Assembly: GCF_003429085.1 (NCBI RefSeq) | Contig: NZ_QVTC01000018.1 | Location: forward strand, 54,406-118,405 | DNA: 64,000 nucleotides | Direction of reading: 5' to 3' | Source of the DNA: Bacillus sp. V59.32b | Lineage (GTDB): Bacteria > Bacillota > Bacilli > Bacillales > DSM-1321 | Shown: one piece after another, positions 35,171-45,045 of the stretch | How the letters are laid out: the number at the start of each line of letters is the position of its first letter | Numbering within the stretch: position 1 is the first letter of the stretch | Notes under the pieces: generated by a model | What the model was told of the DNA's origin: nothing | Seen by the model: only the letters and a program-made list of their open reading frames with translations | Database searches by the model: none | Made by a program: the position numbers and the translations under genes

Positions 35171-37054
35171 CTATACTGATTTCTTTTTCCAAACTCCAAG
35201 TATGATTGCCGTTACTACGGCACCGATCAAGATCGCCAGGATGTACAATAACGGATTATTCACCAAACCGATAACGAAGATTCCTCCGTGCGGTGCCGGG
35301 AGGGTTACCTCGAAGAACATCGATAAAGCCCCTGCTATTGCGGAACCGACAATCGAGCTTGTGAGTACCCGGACCGGATCGGCAGCCGCAAATGGAATCG
35401 CTCCCTCGGTGATGAAGGATGCACCCATGAAATAGTTCGTGAACCCTGACTTTCTTTCTGGTTCTGTAAACTTATGCTTAAAGAATGTTGTTGCAAGCGC
35501 GATTCCAAGAGGCGGGACCATACCGCCGGCCATAACCGCTGCGTGCGGCCCAAAGCTTTGCGCTTCGATTGCTGCAATACCGAATGTGAACGCAGCCTTG
35601 TTGATTGGACCGCCCATGTCGACAGCCATCATTCCGCCAAGAATGATTCCGAGCAGGATTGCGTTGCCGCCCGATAAACCGCTTAACCAGTCTGTGAGCC
35701 CTTTATTAATGGAGGAAACTGGTTCGTTGATGATAAAAATCATAATAAAACCGATAATTAGCATTCCAAACACAGGATAAAGCAGGACTGGTTTGATACC
35801 TTCAAGTTGTCTTGGTAATACCTCAAATCCCTTTTTCAATGCCACGACAACGTAACCAGCAAGGAAACCGGCAATTAAGCCGCCAAGGAATCCTGCTCCG
35901 GCCTGGGCTGCGAGCAATCCTCCGACCATGCCGGGCGCGAAACCTGGCCGATCCGCAATAGAACTAGCGATAAATCCGGCTAAAATCGGCACAAGGAAGA
36001 AGAATGCGCCGTTACCGCCACCGATATCACTCAACGCTTTGGCGATTGGGTTGTATGTCTCATGATCCGGGTTGGCCGCATGAATCCCAAACACGAATGA
36101 CAGGGCAATCAAAATACCTCCGCCGACAACGAACGGCAGCATATTGCTGACACCGTTCATGATATGCTTATAGAAGCCGCTGCGGCTTTCTGATGAATCG
36201 CCGCCCTCGTTTTTCTCGTTGCTTCCTTTATAGACAGGGGCGTCTTTGTCTATGGCTCGTTGAATGAGTTCACCCGGTTTCCTGATCCCCTGTGCTACCG
36301 GAACGATGATGACATGCTTGCCTTTGAAACGATTCATTTCCACCTGTTTGTCTGCCGCAACAATGATCGCATCAGCAGCTTCGATTTCAGCAGCTGTCAG
36401 GCCGTTTTTAATCCCTGATGAGCCGTTTGTTTCGACCTTGATGTCGATGCCCATTTCTTTCGCCTGTGCCTTTAAGGCATCTGCAGCCATGTAAGTGTGG
36501 GCGATTCCGGTCGGGCAGGCTGTGACTGCCAGGATTTGTTTGCCAGAGAATGATGTGTCCTCTCCGAGAATTTCTTCTACAGCCTCTTCCTCGTTAACCT
36601 CTTTTTCTTTCTCGTCAATAATCGAAATAATCTGTTGTTCAGAAGAAGCCGAAAGCAGCTTTTTGCGGAAAGCTTCATCCATCAATAATGTAGAAAGACG
36701 GGCTAGCGTTTCTAAATGCGCGTCATTCGCCCCTTCACTGGCCGCTATCATGAAAAATAAATGCGCCGGCTGTCCATCCAATGATTCGTAATCAACCCCT
36801 GGATCAGACCTACCGAAACTAATCGAAGGCGTTTTTACCGCAGTGGTTTTGGCATGCGGAATTGCGATTCCTTCTCCGATTCCTGTTGTACCCTGCTCTT
36901 CCCGCTTCAAGATTGCCGCTTTAAAGGCCTTGCGATCATTCAATCTCCCCGCATCTGCAAGCTTTCCAACCAGCTCGTCGATGACTTGCTCTTTCTCTCT
37001 TGAAGCAAGATGTAAAATTATCGTGTCTTTTTTTAATAAATCTGTAATCTTCAT
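35171..37054 (-). CDS. fruA: PTS fructose transporter subunit IIABC
   Basis: Membrane permease of 627 aa that imports fructose and phosphorylates it to fructose-1-phosphate. EIIA is at residues 1-150 with the phospho-His in GEGIAIPHAKT. EIIB is at about 170-270 with the phospho-Cys in AVTACPTGIAHTYMAAD. EIIC has about nine helices at 300-625. It is the last gene of fruR-fruK-fruA; the start overlaps the fruK stop (ATGA), so translation is coupled. Confidence 0.95.
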   Translation of the reverse strand: MKITDLLKKDTIILHLASREKEQVIDELVGKLADAGRLNDRKAFKAAILKREEQGTTGIGEGIAIPHAKTTAVKTPSISFGRSDPGVDYESLDGQPAHLFFMIAASEGANDAHLETLARLSTLLMDEAFRKKLLSASSEQQIISIIDEKEKEVNEEEAVEEILGEDTSFSGKQILAVTACPTGIAHTYMAADALKAQAKEMGIDIKVETNGSSGIKNGLTAAEIEAADAIIVAADKQVEMNRFKGKHVIIVPVAQGIRKPGELIQRAIDKDAPVYKGSNEKNEGGDSSESRSGFYKHIMNGVSNMLPFVVGGGILIALSFVFGIHAANPDHETYNPIAKALSDIGGGNGAFFFLVPILAGFIASSIADRPGFAPGMVGGLLAAQAGAGFLGGLIAGFLAGYVVVALKKGFEVLPRQLEGIKPVLLYPVFGMLIIGFIMIFIINEPVSSINKGLTDWLSGLSGGNAILLGIILGGMMAVDMGGPINKAAFTFGIAAIEAQSFGPHAAVMAGGMVPPLGIALATTFFKHKFTEPERKSGFTNYFMGASFITEGAIPFAAADPVRVLTSSIVGSAIAGALSMFFEVTLPAPHGGIFVIGLVNNPLLYILAILIGAVVTAIILGVWKKKSV

Positions 37055-37977
37055 AAAATCCCCTCCACCAACTCTTTTACTTCTATTTGAGGTATCAAAG
37101 CTTCAATATCTTCTTTACGGGCTAAATCCGCTGAAAAAGCGGTCGCGCTCCCGGCAGCGAGGCCAAACTTGAAGGCTTTGAGAATGTCAGCCGTCTTAGT
37201 GTATGTACCAACAAATCCTGCCACAACGGAATCACCCGCACCTACTGAGTTAACTACCTTTCCGCTTGGCACATTCGCACTGTACATTTTGTTTTCCGTA
37301 CAAAGTACCGCACCCTCGCCAGCCATTGAAACGATGACATTTCTGGCGCCGAGCTCGATTAGTTGCTGCCCATACTTCGCAGCGTCCTTTGTCGTTTGAA
37401 TCTTAGTTGAAAATATCTCTCCTAATTCATGATGATTCGGTTTAACCAGGAAAGGCTTGTGCTTGATCACATCCATTAATGACGGACCGCTCGTATCCAC
37501 AATCACGCGTATTCCTTGATCCAAACATAATTTCGTCACGTGTTCATAGAAATCAGATGGCACAGATGGCGGAATGCTTCCGGCAAGGACAACGATGTCA
37601 TCAATAGTCAGTTCATTAATTTTTTTTAAAAGGTCTTGATAGTTTTCCTGTGTCACTTCCGGACCCAAGCCGTTTATTTCGGTTTCACCTGCGGATTTTA
37701 ATTTGATATTAATCCTTGTATCCGTTGCTACTTCTGTAAAATCCACGGAGATATTTTCTGTTTCCAAAAAGTTTTTGATAAATTCTCCCGTAAAGCCACC
37801 TGTAAAACCAAGTGCTTTGCTTTCGATTCCGATTCGTTTTAGAACCCTCGATACATTGATGCCTTTACCGCCAGGAAATTTAGCTTCTTTCTTTATACGG
37901 TTTAAGGAGTTACTCTGAAAATCATCCACCTCGACGATGAAATCGATCGCAGGATTCAGAGTTACAGTGTATATCAT
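37051..37977 (-). CDS. fruK: 1-phosphofructokinase
   Basis: Converts fructose-1-phosphate and ATP to fructose-1,6-bisphosphate; PfkB fold, 308 aa. The N-terminal YTVTLNPAIDFIVEVDDF, the FPGGKGINVSRVLKRIG signature and the C-terminal VNSVGAGDSVVAGFVGTY with the catalytic Asp are clear. Start and stop each overlap a neighbour by 4 bp (ATGA). Confidence 0.95.
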   Translation of the reverse strand: MIYTVTLNPAIDFIVEVDDFQSNSLNRIKKEAKFPGGKGINVSRVLKRIGIESKALGFTGGFTGEFIKNFLETENISVDFTEVATDTRINIKLKSAGETEINGLGPEVTQENYQDLLKKINELTIDDIVVLAGSIPPSVPSDFYEHVTKLCLDQGIRVIVDTSGPSLMDVIKHKPFLVKPNHHELGEIFSTKIQTTKDAAKYGQQLIELGARNVIVSMAGEGAVLCTENKMYSANVPSGKVVNSVGAGDSVVAGFVGTYTKTADILKAFKFGLAAGSATAFSADLARKEDIEALIPQIEVKELVEGIL

Positions 37978-38726
37978 GCTGTCACAACCTTTGCGTTTGG
38001 ATGTTGTCTTATTGTTTCTAGCGCAGATTCGTCAAGATTATCGGTTATGATTGTCGCTTCAGATAAATCTGCCACTCTTGTAAATGTTGCCTCATTCAGC
38101 TTCGTGCTATCCGCCAAAACATAGCTTTCCAGAGAAAGCTGTAAGGCTGTTTTCTTTAAAATTGCTTCATCTGGGTCCGGCGTCGTGAATCCAAGTCCCG
38201 AATGTACGCCATTCATGCCAAGGAAGCATTTATCGAACCGGTAATTTTTTAAAAATTCAATCGCGGTGCTGCCTACAGTTGCGTTGGTCGACACCTTGAT
38301 TTGTCCCCCAACTAAGAGGGTCTTTATTCCAGATTCCATTAGTTTCGAAATATGCATTAAGCCGTTTGTGAGAACGATTACATTTCTATCTTTCATAAAA
38401 GGAATCATTTCCATCGTTGTTGTCCCGGCATCCAAGTAAATACAATCCCCATTTTCAATAAAGCTGGATGCTATTTTGGCAATTCGCTGCTTTTCCGCAA
38501 CTTTTTTATTCTTTTTTTCAAGGATGGTTGGCTCCAATCCTTTTCTCTGTAACAGGGCAGCTCCACCATGGACCCGTTTTAATAATGTCAACTCTTCTAA
38601 TTGACTTAAATCCCGTCTGATGGTCGATTCTGATGCTTGCAGATGCTCGACAAGCTCCTGAAGCTTCACTGTTCCTTGTTGTTTAAGAAGCGACATTATC
38701 ATTTGCTGCCTTTCTTCTGTCAGCAC
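37974..38726 (-). CDS. fruR: DeoR family repressor of the fructose operon
   Basis: 250 aa. The N-terminal helix-turn-helix of DeoR type (LTEERQQMIMSLLKQQGTVKLQELVEHLQASESTIRRDLSQLEE) is followed by a sugar-phosphate-binding domain (YLDAGTTTMEMIPF, VGSTAIEFLKNYRFDKCFLGMNGV). Fructose-1-phosphate is the probable inducer. The start is GTG 38726 after AGGTGAGG. Four 10-bp direct repeats lie 44-83 bp upstream and are the likely operator. Confidence 0.92.
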   Translation of the reverse strand: MLTEERQQMIMSLLKQQGTVKLQELVEHLQASESTIRRDLSQLEELTLLKRVHGGAALLQRKGLEPTILEKKNKKVAEKQRIAKIASSFIENGDCIYLDAGTTTMEMIPFMKDRNVIVLTNGLMHISKLMESGIKTLLVGGQIKVSTNATVGSTAIEFLKNYRFDKCFLGMNGVHSGLGFTTPDPDEAILKKTALQLSLESYVLADSTKLNEATFTRVADLSEATIITDNLDESALETIRQHPNAKVVTA

Positions 38727-38769
38727 ATCCTCACCTCCCTAATTCCATCATAAAGGAAGCCTTTTCATA

Positions 38770-38817
38770 AATCAATCAAAAACAATCAAACTCATTCAAT
38801 TTCTTTCAATTATTATA
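38770..38817 (-). promoter_or_regulatory. fruRKA promoter with four 10-bp operator repeats
   Basis: The minus strand has TATAAT (38812-38817), directly followed by four tandem decamers starting TTGA (TTGAAAGAAA, TTGAATGAGT, TTGATTGTTT, TTGATTGATT; 38770-38809). They overlap the expected transcription start, as a DeoR-type operator would. Confidence 0.6.
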
Positions 38818-38856
38818 CAAAACTATCAAAATCGTTCATTAATTGTTCGAAATTTA

Positions 38857-38948
38857 AGTTTTGGTGATATCTCCAGTTTCGATGATATATTCAGTTTTGA
38901 TGATATATCTGCAGTTTCGATGATATATCTCAGATTTCGGTGATATCC
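38857..38948. repeat. Degenerate 18-20-bp array (TTTCGATGATATATC units)
   Basis: Five units of AGTTT[CT]GATGATATATC type with periods of 18, 18, 20 and 19 bp, between the fruRKA promoter and the odhB terminator. Confidence 0.75.
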
Positions 38949-38962
38949 CAATTAAAAACAGC

Positions 38963-38999
38963 AAAAAAGCCCTTCCATTCTATGAATCAGAATGGAAGG
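38963..38999 (-). terminator. Terminator of odhAB
   Basis: CCTTCCATTC pairs with GAATGGAAGG, followed by GCTTTTTT on the minus strand. Confidence 0.85.
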
Positions 39000-39025
39000 A
39001 CTCTAACTTTTTACTTATATGGTAA

Positions 39026-40282
39026 TCAGCCTTCTAATAGCAATTGTTCTGGATCTTCGAGTAAGTCCTTAACCGTTACAAGGAAGCTCACGGCTTCTTT
39101 TCCGTCGACAATGCGGTGGTCATACGACAGTGCAAGATACATCATCGGTCTGTTCTCCATACGCTCCTTGTCAATCGCAACCGGTCTTACCTGGATCTTG
39201 TGCATGCCGAGGATACCGACCTGCGGCGCGTTCAGGATTGGCGTCGATAGCAATGAACCGAATGTTCCTCCGTTTGTAATCGTGAAAGTGCCGCCTTGAA
39301 GATCGGAAAGCGCCAATTTATTGTTACGTGCTTTCACTGCAAGGTCTGCGATGGATCCTTCAATTTCAGCGAAGCCTTTTCTGTCAGCATCTCTGACGAC
39401 CGGGACGACAAGGCCTTCTTCAGTGGAAACCGCTACACCGATATCGTAGTAGTTTTTCTGAATGATTTCGGTGCCATTGATTTCGGCATTCAATAGTGGA
39501 TATTTCTTGAGTGCCCCGATCACAGCTTTTGTAAAGAATGACATAAAGCCAAGCTTCACCTCATGCTGTTTGAAGAAAGCATCCTTGCGGCGGTTTCGCA
39601 ATTCCATGATCGCTGTCATATCTACCTCGTTAAAGGTTGTAAGCATCGCAGCTGTCTGTTGTACTTCAACCAGGCGCTTGGCGATTGTCTGGCGACGGCG
39701 GGACATCTTAATGACTTCTACACGGCTATCATTTTGTACTGGCGCGGCCGCTGCAGGTTTTGCAGGAGCTGCCTGGGCAGGAGCCTTGCCTGCTGATTCC
39801 ACATCTTGCTTGCGCACTCTGCCAAGAGGGTCGGTTACAGCCACTTCGCTTAAGTCGATTCCTTTTTCACGGGCAAGCTTTCTCGCTGCCGGTGAAGCAA
39901 TTGGTTTTTGTCCGTTAGAAGCCTTGGCTTCCTCTTTCGCTTCCGGGGCAGGAGTACTAACTGGTGCAGGTGCAGGTGCCGCTTTTTCCGGTGCTGGTTC
40001 AGCTGCCTTAGAAGCATCAGCCGTTGGAGCCGTTCCGCCTGCTGCACCGCTCTCATCAACTACAGCGATTGCCTGACCGACTTGCACGGTATCTCCTTCT
40101 TCGGCAAGAAGCTCTTTTAAGGTACCGGCATGATCAGAAATGATTTCAACGTTTACTTTATCTGTTTCAAGCTCGACAATGTAGTCTCCCTTTTCCACAT
40201 GATCCCCTGGCTGCTTCAGCCACTGGGCCACCGTTCCTTCAGATATTGATTCCGCTAATTCTGGCACTTTCACTTCAGCCAT
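39026..40282 (-). CDS. odhB: 2-oxoglutarate dehydrogenase E2, dihydrolipoamide succinyltransferase
   Basis: Core of the 2-oxoglutarate dehydrogenase complex, 418 aa. A lipoyl domain at residues 1-80 carries the lipoyl-Lys in [11 protein letters not shown]. An Ala/Pro-rich linker leads to the E3-binding domain ([19 protein letters not shown]). The catalytic acyltransferase domain ends with the active-site [14 protein letters not shown]. It starts one base after the odhA stop, with GAGGGGG in the odhA end as ribosome site. Confidence 0.95.
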   Translation of the reverse strand: MAEVKVPELAESISEGTVAQWLKQPGDHVEKGDYIVELETDKVNVEIISDHAGTLKELLAEEGDTVQVGQAIAVVDESGAAGGTAPTADASKAAEPAPEKAAPAPAPVSTPAPEAKEEAKASNGQKPIASPAARKLAREKGIDLSEVAVTDPLGRVRKQDVESAGKAPAQAAPAKPAAAAPVQNDSRVEVIKMSRRRQTIAKRLVEVQQTAAMLTTFNEVDMTAIMELRNRRKDAFFKQHEVKLGFMSFFTKAVIGALKKYPLLNAEINGTEIIQKNYYDIGVAVSTEEGLVVPVVRDADRKGFAEIEGSIADLAVKARNNKLALSDLQGGTFTITNGGTFGSLLSTPILNAPQVGILGMHKIQVRPVAIDKERMENRPMMYLALSYDHRIVDGKEAVSFLVTVKDLLEDPEQLLLEG

Positions 40283-40283
40283 C

Positions 40284-43172
40284 TTACATATCCCCCTCTA
40301 TCGTCCGTGTAATTGCTTCACTAATGATTTTTTGCTGCTTTTTCTTATGAGCCAAAGGATCTCCCTCTGCAGGACTTGATCTGCGTTTCCGGCCGATATA
40401 AGATACCGATACCCCAGCAGGTGCGGCAGCGTTCAATCGTGGTTCAACAAAAGACCACGCCCCCATATTTTTAGGCTCTTCTTGAAGCCAGGCTATTTCC
40501 TTCAAGTTTGGATATTTTTTCAGCAATTCTTGAACCCCATCGAATGGGAACGGATAAATTTCCTCGATGCTGACAATCTTCAACCATTCAAGGTTTTTCT
40601 CCGATTCAGCCTTTTCTCTCAGCTCCACTGCAATTTTCCCTGTACAGAAAACGACTCGCTCCACCGATTTAGGCTTTCCGCCCGGTGTTTCAATGAAAGT
40701 CTGGAATTCTCCATCGCTGAATTCAGACAGTTCGGAAGCCATCGTTTGATTTCGGAGCAAGCTCTTCGGTGTCATGAGTACAAGCGGACGAACCTCATCC
40801 ATTTCGAGGATTTTTGCCTGTCTTCTCAGGATATGAAAATACTGTGCAGCGGAACTTAAGTTCGCTACCGTCCAGTTCTTCTCGGCGGCCAATGACAAGA
40901 ATCTTTCAAGGCGTGCGCTGGAGTGCTCAGGCCCCTGTCCTTCATAGCCATGCGGAAGCAGCATAACCAGACCCGATTTTTGGCCCCATTTCGCGCGTCC
41001 CGCGGCAATGAACTGGTCAAAAATAACCTGTCCTGTGTTTGCGAAGTCCCCGAATTGGGCTTCCCAAAGCACCAATGTTTCCGGCGCGAATACGTTATAA
41101 CCATATTCAAAAGCAATAACCGCCGTTTCGGTCAACGGGCTGTTATGGACTGCAAAAGAAGCATTTACATTCTCAAGCGTGTGCAGTGGGGAATAGGTCT
41201 TCCCGGTTTCACTGTCATGCAGAACGATATTGCGCTGTGCAAATGTCCCACGCTCCGAATCCTGTCCTGTTAATCGAATGGGCGTCCCATCCTTCAAAAC
41301 GGTCGCAAATGCCAATGTTTCAGCATGGGCCCAATCGATCTTGCCACTTTCACCAAATGAATCAAGGCGGCGGGTAAGGATTCGCCCAAGCTTTTTGTTT
41401 ACACTGAAACCTTCAGGCCATTTCAAAAGCTGTTCATTGATTGCTTTCAATTCATTCGCCGAAACAGAAGTATCCAGCTTTGGAATGCCGTGTTCAACAT
41501 TATCAGGAGGATCGAGCTCCCGGCCTTCTTCCGGTTTATTCCCGGAGACTTTATTGTAAGACTCCGAAAATTTAGCATCTACCTGTTCTTCAATAGCTGC
41601 GAGTTCTTCCTTGGAAATCTCCCCAGCACTAACCAGCCTGTCAGCAAAAATTTCTTTTGCTGTCGGATGCTTATGAATCAATGCATACATTTGTGGCTGG
41701 GTCACAAGCGGTTCATCCATTTCGTTATGTCCGAAACGTCTGTACCCGATCAAGTCAATCAGGAAATCTTTTTTAAATTTGGTACGGTATTGATGGGCCA
41801 GTGAAACGGCAGCCAAACATGCTTCCAAATCATCCGCATTGACATGCACAATCGGAATTTCGAAGCCCTTAGCCGGATCGCTCGCATATTTAGTTGAACG
41901 GGAATCTTCGCTTTCCGTCGTAAAACCAATCATATTGTTTGCGATAATGTGAATCGCTCCACCTACTTGATAGCCTTTTAATCTGCTCAAATTGAGCGTT
42001 TCAGGCACAATCCCTTCACCCGGGAATGCGGCATCTCCATGTACGAGGATAGCAAGCGACTTTTCAATATTTTGTTTAGGGAAACCGGCCTGGGTTCTTA
42101 CTTCCTGGGCAGCACGGGAATACCCCTCGACAATCGGTCCGACTACTTCCAAATGGCTTGGGTTATTTGCAAGCGTTAGTCTCGCCTTTTGCGTATTTTC
42201 TTTCGTAATTTGCTTATCAAGCCCTAAATGATATTTTACGTCCCCAGTCCAGCCATAGTTAATTCCGGTCGAGCCTTCGGATGGCACTAAGTCTTTGTTA
42301 GGAGAGTGCTGGAACTCGGAAAAAACTACTTCATAAGGCTTCCCAAGCACGTGTGCCAATACATTCAAACGCCCTCGGTGTGCCATTGCAATATTGATGT
42401 TCGGTGTCCCGTTTTGAACAGTTTCCGCTATAATTTCATCGAGAACCGGTACCAACGCATCAAGACCTTCGATGGAGAAACGCTTTTGACCTACATATGT
42501 CCGGTGCAGGAATTTCTCAAATCCTTCTACTTCGTGTAAACGCCTTAATAATAACGTTTTCTTTTCCTTCGTCATCTCAGGAAAAATCTTACCCGTTTCG
42601 ACCATATCATTCAGCCATTTCCTTTCCTCAAGATCATTCACCTGAGAAAATTCAAAAGCAATCGTTTTCGTATATAGCTCTTTTAAGTATTGAATCGCTT
42701 CATATCCATCTCTTACATTTGACGGTGCTTCCGGGCAGATCAAGTCTGCCGGAATGATTTTCAAGTCTTCCGCTGTCAAATCATAGTTATCGAGATGAAG
42801 AAGCTCACTGTCAAGCCTTGCCTCATTTAACGGATAAATATCGGCAGCTAAATGTCCATATGTACGAATGTTTTCAGCAAGCTTTACAGCAGACATCATT
42901 TTCTTCATGGAAAGTGATTCGCTCGGCTGCTGTACAGGTTGTAGCGGAGTCCCATTCTGAGAAATTCCCGAAAGAACCTCTTCTGAAGGAGGACCATACG
43001 TCTCAAAAAAGTTTTTTAGTTCCAGATCGACTTCATCCGGATTGTTTTGGTATAAATCGAATTGTTCCATGACGTACCCAAGGTTTGGACCAGAGAATAT
43101 TTTCCATGGGTTATATGCCTTAGCATCCTGGTTGGTCAATTTGTAAACCCCCAACTGTTCGTAGAATTTCAT
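40284..43172 (-). CDS. odhA: 2-oxoglutarate dehydrogenase E1 component
   Basis: Thiamine-diphosphate-dependent decarboxylase of the TCA cycle, 962 aa. [39 protein letters not shown] (ThDP/Mg site) and [23 protein letters not shown] are the family blocks. The N-terminus [25 protein letters not shown] aligns with the start of Bacillus OdhA. I keep the ATG at 43172 (GAGGT 11 nt upstream), but a TTG at 43139, 8 nt after GGGGG, would give a length closer to other Bacillus proteins. Operon odhAB. Confidence 0.94.
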   Translation of the reverse strand: MKFYEQLGVYKLTNQDAKAYNPWKIFSGPNLGYVMEQFDLYQNNPDEVDLELKNFFETYGPPSEEVLSGISQNGTPLQPVQQPSESLSMKKMMSAVKLAENIRTYGHLAADIYPLNEARLDSELLHLDNYDLTAEDLKIIPADLICPEAPSNVRDGYEAIQYLKELYTKTIAFEFSQVNDLEERKWLNDMVETGKIFPEMTKEKKTLLLRRLHEVEGFEKFLHRTYVGQKRFSIEGLDALVPVLDEIIAETVQNGTPNINIAMAHRGRLNVLAHVLGKPYEVVFSEFQHSPNKDLVPSEGSTGINYGWTGDVKYHLGLDKQITKENTQKARLTLANNPSHLEVVGPIVEGYSRAAQEVRTQAGFPKQNIEKSLAILVHGDAAFPGEGIVPETLNLSRLKGYQVGGAIHIIANNMIGFTTESEDSRSTKYASDPAKGFEIPIVHVNADDLEACLAAVSLAHQYRTKFKKDFLIDLIGYRRFGHNEMDEPLVTQPQMYALIHKHPTAKEIFADRLVSAGEISKEELAAIEEQVDAKFSESYNKVSGNKPEEGRELDPPDNVEHGIPKLDTSVSANELKAINEQLLKWPEGFSVNKKLGRILTRRLDSFGESGKIDWAHAETLAFATVLKDGTPIRLTGQDSERGTFAQRNIVLHDSETGKTYSPLHTLENVNASFAVHNSPLTETAVIAFEYGYNVFAPETLVLWEAQFGDFANTGQVIFDQFIAAGRAKWGQKSGLVMLLPHGYEGQGPEHSSARLERFLSLAAEKNWTVANLSSAAQYFHILRRQAKILEMDEVRPLVLMTPKSLLRNQTMASELSEFSDGEFQTFIETPGGKPKSVERVVFCTGKIAVELREKAESEKNLEWLKIVSIEEIYPFPFDGVQELLKKYPNLKEIAWLQEEPKNMGAWSFVEPRLNAAAPAGVSVSYIGRKRRSSPAEGDPLAHKKKQQKIISEAITRTIEGDM

Positions 43173-43324
43173 ATCTGCGTTTTACCTCTGTCAAATAAAA
43201 TCCTTGCCAAAAATTTTTAAACTATATAAAAATAGTTATTTTTTTAAAAGATTATTAAAATTCAAAGCATAAAACGTTTTCATTTGTTATAGTAACATGT
43301 TTGTGAAGAAATATCCAAAGGATA

Positions 43325-43440
43325 TACCTGTAATAATAGTGAAAAATAGTCGCAATTTCCGGGTTATTAGCGCAAATTAAGCCAAAATCCTACTTTCTTC
43401 ACAATTTGCTATAAATTTCGCTATTTCTACAAGTTTCTTC
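43325..43440. repeat. Short, decayed 20-bp-period sequence
   Basis: In the 373-bp gap before odhA, CGCAATTTCCGGGTTATTAG (43351) is followed after exactly 20 bp by CGCAAATTAAG (43371). Weaker echoes (CAATTTGCT, AATTTCGCT) follow. No gene is seen in this gap; the odhAB promoter must lie to its left. Confidence 0.4.
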
Positions 43441-43451
43441 TTTTCTTAGAC

Positions 43452-43493
43452 AAAAAAATGAAGCTTTTCTCCTAAGAGGAACAAAGCTTCATT
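43452..43493 (-). terminator. Terminator of the DODA-type dioxygenase gene
   Basis: AATGAAGCTT pairs with AAGCTTCATT, followed by T6 on the minus strand. Confidence 0.8.
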
Positions 43494-43545
43494 ACTGAAA
43501 TATTTCCCAATATAAATACTTCATTCATTATATTTAGATATTTAT

Positions 43546-44313
43546 TTAAAATTCCCATGCACTTAAGCTTAAATTACCGTATTGGAAACATCTATGAAGC
43601 AGTCGCGGGTCTTTATTTTCATGCCCAGCCCCCATCGCTATTAATAGGGGTGCAAAATGTTCTTTTGTCGGAACAGCCGCTTTTGCAAAAGGCGCGCTGA
43701 GTTCATAGTTAAACAAGCTGTTTAAATCCCATTCGCGAATTCTTTTCTCCACCCATTCTTCGAAACATACGGCCCAGCCTTCTGCAACATCCATCTCAAG
43801 GAGTAGCTCATCAGGGTTATGGACAATACCGCCGCTGCCAATAATTAAAACATTCTCGCTCCGCAGTGCGGACAGCGCCTTTCCGATCTCATATTGCTTA
43901 TTATTCGAAAGCGTTGGGTTAATCGAAAGCGGAATTACAGGGATATTTGCCTCTGGGTACATCACACGCAGCGGTACCCATGCCCCGTGATCCAAAGGTC
44001 GCTTGTTATCAAGCATGGCAAACACTCCGGCCTTAGCCAGCAGAGTGAGGATATGATCCGCTAGATCAAGCGTTCCGGGTGCAGGATATGTAAGGCTATA
44101 CAGCTCTTCTGAAAATCCTGCAAAATCGTACAAAATATCATGTGTCTGCACTGCAGTAATCATTTGTTCACGGCTTTCCCAGTGAGCAGACAAGATAACG
44201 ATCGCTTTTGGAATCGGAAGATCCAAGACGTATTCTTTTAAAAACTCAGCGTATCCATGACTCTCTATGGCAAGAGATGGTGTTCCGTGTGCTAAAAACA
44301 GTGATGGAAGCAT
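43546..44313 (-). CDS. Class III extradiol dioxygenase family protein (DODA-type, YgiD-like)
   Basis: 255 aa. The family's metal-binding residues are seen as FLAHGTPSLAIE, VILSAHWESREQM, the SGGIVHNPDEL His, and a C-terminal TKEHFAPLLIAMGAG His. Members open catechol rings such as L-DOPA using a single zinc or iron; the real substrate is not known. Several ATG codons are possible; I chose 44313 because it begins the conserved MLPSLFLAHG. The frame upstream (to 44409) lacks homology features. Confidence 0.85.
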   Translation of the reverse strand: MLPSLFLAHGTPSLAIESHGYAEFLKEYVLDLPIPKAIVILSAHWESREQMITAVQTHDILYDFAGFSEELYSLTYPAPGTLDLADHILTLLAKAGVFAMLDNKRPLDHGAWVPLRVMYPEANIPVIPLSINPTLSNNKQYEIGKALSALRSENVLIIGSGGIVHNPDELLLEMDVAEGWAVCFEEWVEKRIREWDLNSLFNYELSAPFAKAAVPTKEHFAPLLIAMGAGHENKDPRLLHRCFQYGNLSLSAWEF

Positions 44314-44453
44314 ATTTATGTTCGTTTCCTTTCTTCTTTCTGGTCTGTTTTCTATTTTCCTCAACCAGTCAAAACTAAACCACTTCCAGAGTAAAAAGTC
44401 GGTGCGCATTGTAAATATGAACTTCTTCTAAAACCTGACATAGTCGTGCAGCG

Positions 44454-44623
44454 TCTGCGCAAGTTGCATCCATAAAGAATGCGACAGAACAGCTGACCGC
44501 TTCACTTGCCGAATTCAAAATTTCAATCCACGCATCCATGAAGGATGCGACCCTACTCCCCTTCTTTCTCCACTACAAGCTTTCAACTTGTATTTCAATC
44601 GACGCATCCACGAAGGATGCGAC
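44454..44623 (-). CRISPR. Residual type I-C CRISPR array (three repeats, two spacers)
   Basis: Two good 32-nt repeats stand at 44520-44551 and 44592-44623, differing at two bases. On the crRNA strand they read GTCGCATCCTTCATGGATGC-GTGGATTGAAAT, the type I-C consensus form. A third repeat at 44454-44485 keeps only its GTCGCATTCTTTATGGATGC half and is degenerate, as the leader-distal repeat often is. Spacers are 34 nt (44486-44519) and 40 nt (44552-44591). Transcription would be leftward. Confidence 0.85.
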
Positions 44624-44917
44624 ACTAGCGATTGACAGTCTTTCGTAGTAAGCAATAAACAGCCCTTTATGGTTAACTACAGAATCGCTAGTCTTATTTT
44701 CCTCAAAAAGCCGAGTATTTGTGCGATCGGCATCAATTAGAGCGCTAAAAATAAATTTAGTGAGAAACATAACTTTTTTCTCATTGGTTTCCGAAGCGTC
44801 TTTCAATAAAAAATTCTCCAATTCAACTGCAGCCCGATTAACATATTCAAAAAAATCATTCTCATTTACAACATGTTTAAAAAAGTGTTCCTTAGTCTTT
44901 TCAAATTCGGCTAACTA
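44624..44917 (-). pseudogene. cas3: Internal fragment of type I-C cas3
   Basis: An open frame of about 98 codons (stop codon just before it, no start codon) encodes part of the Cas3 HD-nuclease region: KVMFLTKFIFSALIDADRTNTRLFEE...HKGLFIAYYERL. The FLxKFIFSxLIDADRxxT block is typical of Cas3. At 44623 the frame runs straight into a CRISPR repeat, so everything from mid-cas3 through the rest of the cas operon and the leader has been deleted. The 5' end of cas3 is also missing. Confidence 0.7.
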
Positions 44918-45045
44918 AATATGTCAATAAATATTAGTGTCATTCAGAAATATGTTAGAATGGAAACAATTTAGTTAAAGCCCATATTCGGCAGGTGCCC
45001 TTCATAAAAAGGACCTGACACAGAATGTACAGATCCCCTAATGTT

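Noticed and set aside
35171..37054. Antisense frames with repeated hydrophobic stretches opposite fruA
   Set aside because: Shadows of the EIIC membrane domain; codon pattern and motifs fit fruA.
39462..40076. Long plus-strand frame of 204 codons opposite odhB
   Set aside because: Shadow of the Ala/Pro-rich linker of odhB; no family features.
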